Shown: positions 35,364-43,980, counted from the first letter of the stretch. The stretch is 64,000 nucleotides of DNA from Gallaecimonas pentaromativorans (GCF_003751625.1 NZ_RJUL01000005.1:186001-250000), one strand, 5' to 3'. The notes: generated by a model not told the origin, from the sequence alone. Translations and numbers: made by a program.

Positions 35364-36308
35364 TTAGCTGTTTTCTGCGCTTTCAACAGTGCCGTTATCC
35401 ACCCCGTAATAGGACTCGGCTTCCACAAAGACCCGTTTGACGGTGGTAAATTGGTTTTTAATGGCTTTATCCAGGCGGGCAATGCACTGCTCGATTTGCA
35501 CGGCGCTGCTTTGGCTGTCGAAACGCACACTGATATTGACCAGCACGAAATCGGGGCCCATATGCATGGTCAGCAGCTCATGAACGGCCTCAACCAGCGG
35601 CTCTTTCTCGGCCAGGCGGCGAATGCCGTCCACCACCCTTTTGTTGGCACTTTCGCCGATCAATAGGCCCTTGGTCTCGATGGCCAGCCAAATGGCGGTG
35701 CCAGCCAAAATCAGGCCGATAACGATGGAGGCGGCGCCGTCAAAGACCGGGTTGCCGGTGACCTGGCTAAGGGCCACCCCGCCCAGGGCGACAAAAAGCC
35801 CCAGCAGCGCCGCCGAGTCTTCGAACACCACCATGAACATGGACGGGTCCTTGCCGCGCTGCACCGCTTCCATGTAAGTCCATTTCCCCTTGGTTTTGCG
35901 AAACTCGTTAAGGGCAAAGGCCCAGGAGGCGCCCTCAAAGACGATACCAAGCGCCAGCACGACGTAGTTCACCATCGGCGAGGTCATGGGCTCTGGGTGC
36001 AGCACATGGCGTACCCCCTCATAGAGGGAGACCCCGGCACCAATGCTGAAAATCAGCATCGCTACCACAAAGCTCCAAAAGTACACCTCCTTGCCGTAGC
36101 CGAAGGGGAAATTGGCATCGGCGGGGCGCTGGGCCCGTTTTAGGCCAAGCAGCAGCAGGCCCTGGTTGCCGGTGTCTACCACCGAGTGAATGCCTTCCGA
36201 CAGCATGGCCGAGGAGCCGGTGATGCCCCCGGCGATGAATTTGGTGACGGCGATAAGCAGGTTGCCGGCCATGGCGGCGTAGATCACGGCCTTGGATTGA
36301 GATGCCAC
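35364..36308 (-). CDS. Cation diffusion facilitator family transporter (ZnT9-like)
   Basis: 314 residues, inner-membrane divalent metal exporter family. Six helices in the first ~215 residues, then a cytoplasmic domain. The first metal-site half is HSVVD (His41, Asp45); the partner half in helix 5 reads EDSAA (Glu163, Asp164) instead of the usual HxxxD, the pattern of the ZnT9/SLC30A9-like branch, so zinc specificity should not be assumed. Conserved FPFGYGKEVYFWSF follows helix 2. Confidence 0.88.
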   Translation of the reverse strand: MASQSKAVIYAAMAGNLLIAVTKFIAGGITGSSAMLSEGIHSVVDTGNQGLLLLGLKRAQRPADANFPFGYGKEVYFWSFVVAMLIFSIGAGVSLYEGVRHVLHPEPMTSPMVNYVVLALGIVFEGASWAFALNEFRKTKGKWTYMEAVQRGKDPSMFMVVFEDSAALLGLFVALGGVALSQVTGNPVFDGAASIVIGLILAGTAIWLAIETKGLLIGESANKRVVDGIRRLAEKEPLVEAVHELLTMHMGPDFVLVNISVRFDSQSSAVQIEQCIARLDKAIKNQFTTVKRVFVEAESYYGVDNGTVESAENS

Positions 36309-36681
36309 GGAATAACAGGTCCTTTACTGATGCAAAGCGTTAAGTGTGACACGCCAAACGGGGTGGGCAAAGCGTGGCGTCAGGTCGCTGCCATGGGGAT
36401 TGCTTCGATAAATCCGCACTGTTTTTAGCGCTATTTTTGGCGGTAACGCCTGTAGGCGTCCTTTCCTCATCCTTTTGTTTTTATTGGGTTAAATGTGCGT
36501 TGGCAGTAAGCTGATAACAGATCCAACACTATTGTAGTATTAAATTACTTATTGAGGTTTTAGCGCCAAAGCTTTATCTATGTCGGGGTAGGTTTTCCGT
36601 AGACGTAAAGGTACTGCCATTACTGGCTCGTTCGCGTAATGGCGTCTGCGCCCTAGATTTTGACAATAGGTACTTGTGGTT
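36309..36681. other. Intergenic region upstream of the GalP-like symporter gene, with inverted repeat
   Basis: 373 bp without a convincing gene. It holds promoters for the divergent CDF and symporter genes. A perfect 8-bp inverted repeat GCCATTAC-N12-GTAATGGC (36616-36623 and 36636-36643) ends 38 bp before the symporter start and could be a sugar-responsive operator or leader hairpin. A weak -35/-10 pair TTGAGG-17-TATCTA lies at 36552-36580. A 152-codon minus-strand frame here looks spurious. Confidence 0.5.
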
Positions 36682-38055
36682 ATGTTCAGCAGAAAGCGCA
36701 TCGTAACAATCGCTGCCGCCCTGGCCGGGTTACTCTTCGGCCTGGATATCGGCATCATCGCCGGGGTCTTGCCCTTTATCACCAGCGAGTGGCAAATAAG
36801 CTCGCAAGACCAAGAATGGATAGTCAGCACCATGATGTTGGGGGCCGCTTTGGGGTCGGTGTCCAACAGCTGGTTGTCGTCGCGTTTCGGCCGGCGCACC
36901 AGCCTTATCGGCAGTGGCGTGCTGTTTGCCGTTGGCACTCTGGGCTGCGCCTTTGCCACTAACCTGACCACCATGTTGGTGTTTCGGGTTATCCAGGGCT
37001 TTTCCATCGGTATTGCCTCTTATTCGGCGCCGCTGTACCTGTCGGAAATGTCCCCCAAGGAAGAGCGGGGCAAACGCATTGCCATGTATCAGGTGATGAT
37101 CAACTCCGGCATCGTGCTGGCCTTTTTGTCCGACACTTATTTCGGTTTAACCGGCAACTGGCGGGCGATGTTTGCGGTGCTGGTTATCCCGGCCGTGCTG
37201 CTGATTTGGGCGGTGATGATGATGCCCAAAAGCCCCCGCTGGCTGGCCTCTCGTGGCCGCATGGACGAAGCCAAAACCGTGCTGCACGGCATTCGCGAGT
37301 CCGAGCACGAAGCCCATAGCGAGTACTCGGATATCGTCGACAGCCTCAAGATCAAGCAGTCTGGCTTTGAGCTATTTAAAACCAACCGCCATTTTCGCCG
37401 CAGTGTTGGCCTGGGGATGGTGCTGCAGTTTATGCAGCAATTTACCGGCATGAACATCCTGATGTACTACGCCCCCACCGTGTTCAAGCTGGCCGGCTTT
37501 ACCAGCCACCTTGAGCAGATGATAAGCACCGTGCTGGTGGGATTGGCCTTTGTGATCACCACTGCCATCCTGGCGCCGTTCATTGACACCTGGGGCCGTA
37601 AACCGGCGCTGAAAATCGGTTTTGCCATTATGGGCGCCGGTATGTTCTGCCTGGGGCTGCTGCTGAAGATGATTGAGGGTGGCAACCACGCCCCGGTGCT
37701 GGCTTACTTGGCGGTGCTGATGGCGATTATCTGCATCATTGGTTATGCCATGAGCGCCGCGCCCATGGTGTGGATCTTGTGCGCCGAAATTCAGCCGCTT
37801 AAGGGCCGCGATTTCGGGATCTCCTGCTCCACCACCACCAACTGGGTGGCCAACATGATCCTGGGCGCCACCTTCCTGACCCTGATGGAGAGCATTGGCA
37901 CCACCAACACCTTCTGGCTCTACGCCTGCCTCAATGCGGTCTTTATCGTGGTGACCATCCTCTTTGTGCCCGAAACCAAAGGGGTGGCCTTGGAGCGTAT
38001 CGAAGCCAACCTGATGAGCGGGGCCAAGCTCAAGGCCATAGGCTTGCCAAGCTGA
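36682..38055 (+). CDS. Sugar:H+ symporter, GalP/AraE type (MFS)
   Basis: 457 residues with twelve helices, very close in pattern and length to E. coli GalP/AraE: AGLLFGLDIGIIAGVLPFI, QEWIVSTMMLGAALGSV, ASYSAPLYLSEMSPKEERG, LQFMQQFTGMNILMYYAP and the C-terminal PETKG. Starts at ATG 36682. Likely substrates are galactose, arabinose or xylose; specificity cannot be read from sequence. Single-gene unit with its own terminator; a role downstream of pectin or hemicellulose breakdown would fit the nearby lyase. Confidence 0.92.
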   Translation: MFSRKRIVTIAAALAGLLFGLDIGIIAGVLPFITSEWQISSQDQEWIVSTMMLGAALGSVSNSWLSSRFGRRTSLIGSGVLFAVGTLGCAFATNLTTMLVFRVIQGFSIGIASYSAPLYLSEMSPKEERGKRIAMYQVMINSGIVLAFLSDTYFGLTGNWRAMFAVLVIPAVLLIWAVMMMPKSPRWLASRGRMDEAKTVLHGIRESEHEAHSEYSDIVDSLKIKQSGFELFKTNRHFRRSVGLGMVLQFMQQFTGMNILMYYAPTVFKLAGFTSHLEQMISTVLVGLAFVITTAILAPFIDTWGRKPALKIGFAIMGAGMFCLGLLLKMIEGGNHAPVLAYLAVLMAIICIIGYAMSAAPMVWILCAEIQPLKGRDFGISCSTTTNWVANMILGATFLTLMESIGTTNTFWLYACLNAVFIVVTILFVPETKGVALERIEANLMSGAKLKAIGLPS

Positions 38056-38059
38056 TTTG

Positions 38060-38086
38060 AAAGGGGCCTTTGGCCCCTTTTCTTTT
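38060..38086 (+). terminator. Intrinsic terminator after the GalP-like gene
   Basis: AAAGGGGCC, TTT, GGCCCCTTTTCTTTT. Confidence 0.9.
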
Positions 38087-38225
38087 GGGGCGCGAAAAGG
38101 TGACCGGGGCCGCCTTTTGGGCAGGTGATAAATGGAAGTGGCTGTTTATCCAGTGGTAGTATTGCCGCCCAGTCAGAATTCGATGGCATGGAGGCCATGG
38201 ATGAATACAAAAAGAAGCGCCTTTG

Positions 38226-39581
38226 ATGTTGTCCTTGTTTAAGCGCCACAAGCATCTGCAATACCTCGAAAACCTGCCCAGGTTGTCGCAAGACGCTGCC
38301 GGCATCACCGTGCTGCACGGCGCTCGCCAGTTTCACCAAACCCTGCTTGAGTGCATCGCCAAGGCCGAACGCCGCATCTGCCTGTCGGCCCTCTATCTTG
38401 AAAACGACGATGGTGGCCGCAGCGTGCTGGCCGCGCTCTATGCCGCCAAGGCGGCGCGGCCGCAACTGGAGGTGTCGGTACTGGTGGACTGGCACCGGGC
38501 GCAGCGCGGGCGTATCGGCGATGCCAAATCGGCCACCAATGCCGATTGGTATTGCCAGGAGGCGATGGCCCACCCAGAGCTTGATATCGCCGTGTACGGG
38601 GTGCCGGTCAACACCCGCGAAGCGCTGGGGGTGCTCCATCTTAAGGGCTTTATTATCGACGACACCCTGCTCTATAGCGGCGCCAGCCTCAACGATGTTT
38701 ACCTGCAGCAACACCAAAAATACCGCTATGACCGTTACCATCTGCTGCAAAACCCGGCCCTGGCCGATGCCTTTTACCACTGGATAGCCAGCCACCTGAT
38801 TGGCGGCCAGGCCGTCAACCGCTTGAATCTGGCAGACCGTCCCTCCAGCCAGCAGTTGAAAAACGCCATGCGCCGCTTCAGAAAGGAGCTGCAGGGCAGG
38901 GGGTATGAATACTCTGACAACAGCCGCAGCGGCGAGCTGGCGGTCATCCCCCTGGTGGGGCTCGGCAAAGGCAACGCCCTTAACAGCACCATTAGCCACC
39001 TGCTCAGTGCCACCGAGCAGAGCCTGACGCTGTGCACTCCCTATTTCAATCTGCCGGGGGAGCTGGTTAAGCGCATTATCCGCTTGTTGCGCCAGGGCAA
39101 AACCGTGGAGATCATTGTCGGCGACAAGACCGCCAATGATTTTTTTATCCCCCCGGACCAGCCATTTCGGGTGATTGGCGCCTTGCCTTATCTCTACGAG
39201 ATAAACCTGCGCCGCTTTCTGGCAAGGCTGCAAACCTTTGTCGATAACGGCCAACTGGTGGTGCGGCTTTGGCAGGACGGCGACAACAGCTATCACCTCA
39301 AGGGCATCTGGGTCGACGAGCGCTGGACCATGATCACCGGCAACAACCTCAATCCCCGTGCCTGGCGCCTGGATTTGGAAAACGCCGTGCTGATTGACGA
39401 CCCCAAGGCCGAGCTTCGCGAGCGGCGCCAGCAAGAACTGGCCTGTATTCGCCATCATTGCCAGCAAGTGGTGCACTTTACCGACTTGCAGGCCATTGGC
39501 GATTACCCGGCCAAGGTCAAAAAACTGATCCGCCGCCTGCGCCGGGTACGCATCGACAGGCTGATTAACCGCATCCTCTGA
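38226..39581 (+). CDS. pssA: Phosphatidylserine synthase, phospholipase-D type
   Basis: Makes phosphatidylserine from CDP-diacylglycerol and serine, the first committed step to phosphatidylethanolamine. 451 residues, the same length as E. coli PssA, with close similarity throughout. Two HKD motifs: HLKGFIID (His138, Lys140, Asp145) and HLKGIWVD (His357, Lys359, Asp364). The C-terminus KLIRRLRRVRIDRLINRIL is the membrane-binding basic end of the E. coli enzyme. The next gene, cdh, acts on the same lipid precursor. Confidence 0.96.
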   Translation: MLSLFKRHKHLQYLENLPRLSQDAAGITVLHGARQFHQTLLECIAKAERRICLSALYLENDDGGRSVLAALYAAKAARPQLEVSVLVDWHRAQRGRIGDAKSATNADWYCQEAMAHPELDIAVYGVPVNTREALGVLHLKGFIIDDTLLYSGASLNDVYLQQHQKYRYDRYHLLQNPALADAFYHWIASHLIGGQAVNRLNLADRPSSQQLKNAMRRFRKELQGRGYEYSDNSRSGELAVIPLVGLGKGNALNSTISHLLSATEQSLTLCTPYFNLPGELVKRIIRLLRQGKTVEIIVGDKTANDFFIPPDQPFRVIGALPYLYEINLRRFLARLQTFVDNGQLVVRLWQDGDNSYHLKGIWVDERWTMITGNNLNPRAWRLDLENAVLIDDPKAELRERRQQELACIRHHCQQVVHFTDLQAIGDYPAKVKKLIRRLRRVRIDRLINRIL

Positions 39582-39651
39582 TAAGGCCTAAGCGTCTTGT
39601 CATCCGTTGGCGCTATGCTGGCCGCGCTTATCAAAAATAAGGAAAATCCAC

Positions 39652-40389
39652 ATGCCTTTTCTTCGCCCCTTGGGAATGCTGCTGGCAGTGCTGATACTGG
39701 GTGGCTGCGCCAATGCTGCGCCGCATAATGCCGATGCCCTGTGGCAACTGATTAGCCAAAAATGCGTGCCGGGTATGGCGCAAAAGGGCGAACCGGCGCC
39801 TTGCCAGTCGGTTGATGTTAAAGCCGGGTTTGTCACCCTCAAGGACCGGCGCGGCGTGCTGCAATACCTGGTGATGCCCACCACCAAAATCACCGGTATG
39901 GAAAGCCCGCTGCTGCTCAAGGCATCGACGCCGCACTTTTTTGCCCTGGCCTGGCAGCAGCGCCAGCTCGCCAGCCAGCATTATGGCCACAAGGTGCCAG
40001 ACCGCGATTTGTCGCTGGCCATCAACTCGGCCTATGGCCGTAGCCAAAACCAGCTGCACGTGCATATCTCCTGTCTGCGCCCAGCCCTTCGCCAGCAGCT
40101 TGACGCCCTGGCCCCTGGCCTTGGCCGCCAATGGCAAAGCCAAAGCCTGATGGGGCATCCTTACCTGCTGCGCACCCTAAGCCCAAACGAGCTGGGCCAG
40201 CAGAGCGTCTTTATGCACCTGGCCGAGGAAGTGCCTGGCGCCAAGGGTGAGATGGGGCGCTATGGCATGGCCATGGCCACCTTGCCTGACGGCCAATTGC
40301 TGCTGATGGCCACCCGTGCCGGCAGTGGTGGCAGCCAGGGCTCGGCCGAAGAAATCCAGGACCACGACTGCGCCATAGTGAAGGGTTGA
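39652..40389 (+). CDS. cdh: CDP-diacylglycerol pyrophosphatase
   Basis: Hydrolyses CDP-diacylglycerol to phosphatidate and CMP. 245 residues (E. coli Cdh 251). HIT-like active site HVHIS with histidines 136 and 138 and Ser140 followed by Cys; the C-terminal EEVPGAKGEMGRYGMAM and SAEEIQDHDCAI segments match Cdh. The N-terminus is a membrane anchor or lipoprotein signal (LILGGC, Cys19). Starts 70 bp after pssA on the same strand, pairing synthesis and hydrolysis branches for one substrate. Confidence 0.93.
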   Translation: MPFLRPLGMLLAVLILGGCANAAPHNADALWQLISQKCVPGMAQKGEPAPCQSVDVKAGFVTLKDRRGVLQYLVMPTTKITGMESPLLLKASTPHFFALAWQQRQLASQHYGHKVPDRDLSLAINSAYGRSQNQLHVHISCLRPALRQQLDALAPGLGRQWQSQSLMGHPYLLRTLSPNELGQQSVFMHLAEEVPGAKGEMGRYGMAMATLPDGQLLLMATRAGSGGSQGSAEEIQDHDCAIVKG

Positions 40390-40395
40390 TAAACC

Positions 40396-41094
40396 GTGTC
40401 TCGTGCTGCCCGGCTGTTGCAACTGATGCAAAACCTTCGCCGCCGCCGTTTTCCGGTAAGTGGCCAGGAGCTGGCGGCCGAGCTTGGGGTGAGCCTTCGC
40501 ACTTTGTACCGGGACATTGCCGCCTTGCAGGCCCAAGGGGCAGATATCGAAGGGGAGGCGGGGCTGGGGTATAGCCTTAAACCCGGCTTTACTCTGCCGC
40601 CGATGATGCTAAGTGCCCAGGAGATTGAAGCCCTGGTGCTGGGGGCGCGCTGGGTCAGCCAGCGGGCCGACCCGGAGCTTGCCGGCGCCGCCCGTGACAT
40701 GCTGGCCAAGGTCTCGGCGGTGCTGCCCCAGCGCCTTCGCCAAGAGCTCGCCGCCACCAACCTGCTGATTGGCCCCGGTCCGGCGCTGCCGGCCACCCAA
40801 ACCGATCTTGGCCTGCTGCGCCAGACCATCCGCCGCCAGCACAAGCTGCTCATTGATTACCTGGACAAGGACGGCGCCCCCAGCCAGCGGGTGGTGTGGC
40901 CCTTTGCCATGGGCTTTTTCGACCATTGCCGAATGCTGCTAGCCTGGTGCGAGGCGCGGGGCGCCCATCGCCATTTTCGGGTAGACCGCATCCAGCAGCT
41001 CACCGCCCTTGACGAGCGCTACCCTGTATCGCGCCAGCGCTTGCTGCGCCAGTGGCAGCAATCTGAAGGCATCGACCCGACCGGCGGCTGCTGA
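40396..41094 (+). CDS. YafY-family transcriptional regulator (HTH + WYL)
   Basis: 232 residues, GTG start at 40396, six bases after cdh. N-terminal winged helix (SGQELAAELGVSLRTLYRDI) and C-terminal WYL domain (VVWPFAMGFFDHCRMLLAWC, HFRVDRIQQL). YafY-type regulators commonly sit beside a VOC/glyoxalase-like gene, as here, and repress it. A tandem CTGACAC repeat at its own stop codon is the candidate binding site. Ligand unknown. Confidence 0.9.
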   Translation: MSRAARLLQLMQNLRRRRFPVSGQELAAELGVSLRTLYRDIAALQAQGADIEGEAGLGYSLKPGFTLPPMMLSAQEIEALVLGARWVSQRADPELAGAARDMLAKVSAVLPQRLRQELAATNLLIGPGPALPATQTDLGLLRQTIRRQHKLLIDYLDKDGAPSQRVVWPFAMGFFDHCRMLLAWCEARGAHRHFRVDRIQQLTALDERYPVSRQRLLRQWQQSEGIDPTGGC

Positions 41095-41107
41095 CACTTT
41101 CTGACAC
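41091..41107 (+). promoter_or_regulatory. Direct repeat, candidate YafY-type operator
   Basis: CTGACAC at 41091-41097 and again at 41101-41107, exactly ten bases apart and so on one face of the helix, about 50-65 bp before the VOC gene. The first copy includes the regulator stop codon. Confidence 0.5.
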
Positions 41108-41157
41108 GCCCTTTTGCCACTATGGCCGAGTCTTCAACGCTGCCAAGGAAAATGCAG

Positions 41158-41526
41158 ATGAAAACCCAAACCATGGTGCTGTTTTACGTTAATGATTGCG
41201 CCAAAAGCCAGGCGCTCTACCAGGCGCTGCTGGCCCGCCCGGCGGCGCAGCACTCCACCGACTTTGCGATGTTTGCCCTCGATGGCGGCAGCTTTGTGGC
41301 CCTGAAAAGCCGCCAGTCCGTCTTGCCTGAAACCCTGCCGGCTGCTGGCGCCGCCGAACTGGTGTTGTTGGTGGGCGACATCAGCGATGTCAACCGCAGC
41401 TTTGAGCATTGGCGGGAGCTTGGCCTGCGCATTACCCAGCAGCCCCAGGCCATGCCCTTTGGCTACACCTTTGTGGCCGAAGATTTCGACGGCCACCTGC
41501 TGCGGGTTTGTTGCCCGGCAAAATAA
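41158..41526 (+). CDS. VOC (glyoxalase/bleomycin-resistance) superfamily protein
   Basis: 122 residues from ATG 41158, seven bases after AAGGA; ATG 41152 is too close to it. Vicinal-oxygen-chelate fold with MVLFYVNDCAKSQALYQALL at the start and GLRITQQPQAMPFGYTFVAE, then DFDGHLLRVCCP at the end. Metal ligand set is incomplete to the eye (no clear His in the first repeat), so a binding rather than catalytic role is possible. Probable target of the upstream regulator. Confidence 0.85.
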   Translation: MKTQTMVLFYVNDCAKSQALYQALLARPAAQHSTDFAMFALDGGSFVALKSRQSVLPETLPAAGAAELVLLVGDISDVNRSFEHWRELGLRITQQPQAMPFGYTFVAEDFDGHLLRVCCPAK

Positions 41527-41554
41527 AGAAGGCGCCTAATGGCGCCTTCTTTAT
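41523..41554. terminator. Bidirectional terminator between the VOC gene and the EAL gene
   Basis: Perfect 14-bp inverted repeat (41523-41536, 41541-41554) with loop TAAT and GGCGCC core. The VOC stop codon lies in the left arm. Confidence 0.92.
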
Positions 41555-41563
41555 GAGGGTATT

Positions 41564-43630
41564 TCAGGGGCCGACCCGGTCTTTGGGGTGCCAGTACTGC
41601 GCGTTTTGGCGCAGCAGCAGGTCCAGCTCCTCTACCGGCATTGGCCTTGCAAAAAGATAGCCCTGGCCTTCGTCGCAGCCCAGTTCTGTCAGCAGCTGCA
41701 TCTGCTCCTGGGTTTCGATGCCTTCGGCAATGATGGTTTTATCCAGAGAATGGCCCATGTCGATAATGGCTTTGACGATTTGCGCCTCTTTTTTATCGCG
41801 CATGGCGTTTTTGACGAAGGATTTGTCGATTTTCAGCACCTTGACCGGCAAGTCCCGCAATCTCGACAAGCTGGAATGGCCGGTACCGAAGTCGTCTATG
41901 GCCAGGGTGAAGCCGGCTTTGTCCAGGGCGCACAGCGCGGCGATGATGCGGCCCATGTCGTTCATGATGTGGGTTTCGGTTATCTCCAATTGCACTGCAT
42001 CGGGGGCGATATCCTGCTGCTGGCTAAGGGCCAAAATACGGTCGCAAAGGTCGCGATGCAAAAGTTGCTTGACCGAGACATTGATGGCCATGCCGATAGC
42101 GACCCCTTCTCGCTGCCAGCGACTTAGCTGCTCCAGGGCTTGCACCAGTACCCAGTCGCCCAAGTCGAGAATAAGCCCCGAGTCTTCGGCGATAGGGATG
42201 AACTCCATGGGGGAGATCATCCCTTCCTCCGGGTGGTGCCAGCGCAGCAGCGCTTCGACGCCAATAATGCTGCCACTGCCTAAATCCACCTTGGGCTGGT
42301 AGAAGAGGCGCAGCTGGGAAGGGTCGGCCAGTGCCTGGCGCAGCTCCTGCTCTAGCTTGATGCGGCGGGTCATGTAGGTGGTCATAGCCGGCTGGAAGAA
42401 GCGGAAGCAATTACCCCCCTCGTCTTTGGCAATGCGCATGGCCTGGTTGGCGTGCATCAGCAGCTCTCTGGCACTCAGGCCATCGTCGGGGTAAAAGGCA
42501 AGACCCACCGAGGCGGTAACCTGGATACAGAAATGCTCGGTTTGCACCGGATTGGCGATGGACTGAGACAGCTGGCGTAAAAAGCGCATCAGCTCCATGT
42601 TGCTTTTACGCTGCTCAAGAGTAATGGCGAACTCCTCGCCGGTGATGCGGCCGATAAAGCCCCCGGAGCCATTGGCCAGTTTTTGCAGGCGATGGGCGAT
42701 GGAGAACAACAGCTCATCACCTTTGTCGTGGCCCAGGCTGTTGTTCATGTCTTCAAAGCGGTCAATGCCCACCGAGATCACCACGAAGTTGCCTTTGTCC
42801 CGTTCGGCCAGTTCGATAGAGGTTTGAATGCGCTCGAGCAGCGACAAGCGGTTGAGCAGGCCGGTAAGGGAATCAGTAAAGGTTTGAAAGCGCACCCGCT
42901 CTGTTATCTCGCTATCCATTTCCTTTAACAGCTTGAGGTATTGCTGTTCGCGCCGGTACAGGCTGAGCAGCAGTGGCCTGAAGATAAAAAGAGCTTCGAC
43001 TATCAAGGTGATGATCATGCCCAGTAAGGATATCTTGTTGTAATTCTGAAGCTTGCGTATCGCCGTTTCGCTGTCTTTTTGGTACTGGAACAGCAGGGTG
43101 TCAAGGGAGCCGACAATATCGTAATAGGCGGTGGCCTTTATTTGCTCAAAGGCGTTGGTGCGTTCATCAAGGCTCAGGGCCGGGTTGGCAATACGCCTAG
43201 CTTGGCTTAGAAACTGCTTGATGCGTTGGTCTAGGTTGATCGGCGTGGCGGTGAAAATCTGCACGACATCTCTAGATGTGGGTTTGGGAATGTGCAGCTC
43301 CTTGGAGCCGTTAAGGAGGGCCAGATGTACCTTTTCCAAGGTGTTGATGGCGTCGAGGTAGTCGTCACGCAAAATCTCGGCGGCGTAATTTTGGCGGCTG
43401 GTCAGCAGCTCGCTGGCAAAAAGGGTAATGCGCTGCGACAGCATCCGCTGGCGGCCAGCCAGGTTAACGACACGGGCGGTGGCTTCCTGTTTATTAACAA
43501 TGCTTTGCACCAGGAAATGAGAGGTAAGGGATAACAGCGCAATAAAAGCCAGCGCCAACACGTAGACAAGTGTGCTGCGCCGCCAGTGCTGGCGCTGTTG
43601 TTGGGGGTTGGTATAGGCAGCCTTGTGCAT
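41564..43630 (-). CDS. Membrane sensor with PilJ-type domain, degenerate GGDEF and intact EAL (probable c-di-GMP phosphodiesterase)
   Basis: 688 residues from ATG 43630 (MHKAAYTNPQ), nine bases after AAGGAG. Membrane helix at about 21-43, a periplasmic four-helix PilJ/NarX-like domain with the P-box-like VVNLAGRQRMLSQRI, a second helix, then GGDEF and EAL. The GGDEF active site reads TGEEF (about residues 327-331), so cyclase activity is doubtful. The EAL domain keeps EALLRW (about 460), DDFGTGHSSL and EGIETQEQ, so c-di-GMP hydrolysis is likely. The P-box resemblance raises the option of anion (nitrate/nitrite) sensing. Confidence 0.9.
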   Translation of the reverse strand: MHKAAYTNPQQQRQHWRRSTLVYVLALAFIALLSLTSHFLVQSIVNKQEATARVVNLAGRQRMLSQRITLFASELLTSRQNYAAEILRDDYLDAINTLEKVHLALLNGSKELHIPKPTSRDVVQIFTATPINLDQRIKQFLSQARRIANPALSLDERTNAFEQIKATAYYDIVGSLDTLLFQYQKDSETAIRKLQNYNKISLLGMIITLIVEALFIFRPLLLSLYRREQQYLKLLKEMDSEITERVRFQTFTDSLTGLLNRLSLLERIQTSIELAERDKGNFVVISVGIDRFEDMNNSLGHDKGDELLFSIAHRLQKLANGSGGFIGRITGEEFAITLEQRKSNMELMRFLRQLSQSIANPVQTEHFCIQVTASVGLAFYPDDGLSARELLMHANQAMRIAKDEGGNCFRFFQPAMTTYMTRRIKLEQELRQALADPSQLRLFYQPKVDLGSGSIIGVEALLRWHHPEEGMISPMEFIPIAEDSGLILDLGDWVLVQALEQLSRWQREGVAIGMAINVSVKQLLHRDLCDRILALSQQQDIAPDAVQLEITETHIMNDMGRIIAALCALDKAGFTLAIDDFGTGHSSLSRLRDLPVKVLKIDKSFVKNAMRDKKEAQIVKAIIDMGHSLDKTIIAEGIETQEQMQLLTELGCDEGQGYLFARPMPVEELDLLLRQNAQYWHPKDRVGP

Positions 43631-43741
43631 GTGGGGTGAAACTCCTTGGTGCGGGATACCTAAAGCACCTGCTACAGGCCACTGCGAACATCGGCAGAGT
43701 GGGGTGGCAATTATTTTTGAATGTGCCGATATCCAGCTTAG

Positions 43742-43779
43742 TCGCTGTCTGGCGAGGCTGCGGCCTCGCCAGACAGCGA
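43742..43779. repeat. Perfect 17-bp inverted repeat without a U-tract
   Basis: Arms 43742-43758 and 43763-43779 around TGCG; the arm reads TCGCTGTCTGGCGAGGC. No T-run follows on either strand, so it does not look like a terminator. It lies about 110-150 bp upstream of the EAL gene start. Confidence 0.85.
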
Positions 43780-43876
43780 GTTGATCCCTATCAAGTTTAG
43801 GTGGGGCGCTACAGAGGTAAAGCAGTTGAAAAAGACAGGGTTGCAAAGATGCCAAGGCCGGGCGGCTTTGGCGCAA

Positions 43877-43902
43877 ATAAAAAGCCCCTCGATTGAAGGG
43901 CC
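43877..43902 (-). terminator. Intrinsic terminator of the NhaC-family gene
   Basis: Minus strand GCCCTTC, AATC, GAGGGGC, TTTTT, with one G-U pair; about 80 bases after the stop. Confidence 0.8.
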
Positions 43903-43980
43903 TCTGTTTAAACGCCTATCTCGTGCAAGCGTGTCATTGCTTCGGCTGGCAGCACCAAGTGGGCCGCGGCGAGGTTCTTT

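Larger units (their letters stand above)
43631..43980. other. Intergenic region between the EAL gene and the NhaC-family gene
   Basis: 350 bp without a supported gene. It contains the ribosome site and promoter of the EAL gene (minus strand), a perfect 17-bp hairpin at 43742-43779, and the terminator of the NhaC-family gene. Short open frames here have no coding features. Confidence 0.6.

Noticed and set aside
36549-37007. 152-codon minus frame reaching into the symporter upstream region
   Set aside because: No ribosome site, unlikely composition, and mostly overlaps the symporter N-terminus.
37920-39476. 518-codon minus frame over pssA and the end of the symporter
   Set aside because: It spans a terminator and two well-supported plus-strand genes; no domain visible.
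43494-43800. Short open frames around 43494-43800
   Set aside because: Overlap the EAL gene N-terminus or the 17-bp hairpin, without ribosome sites or coding features.
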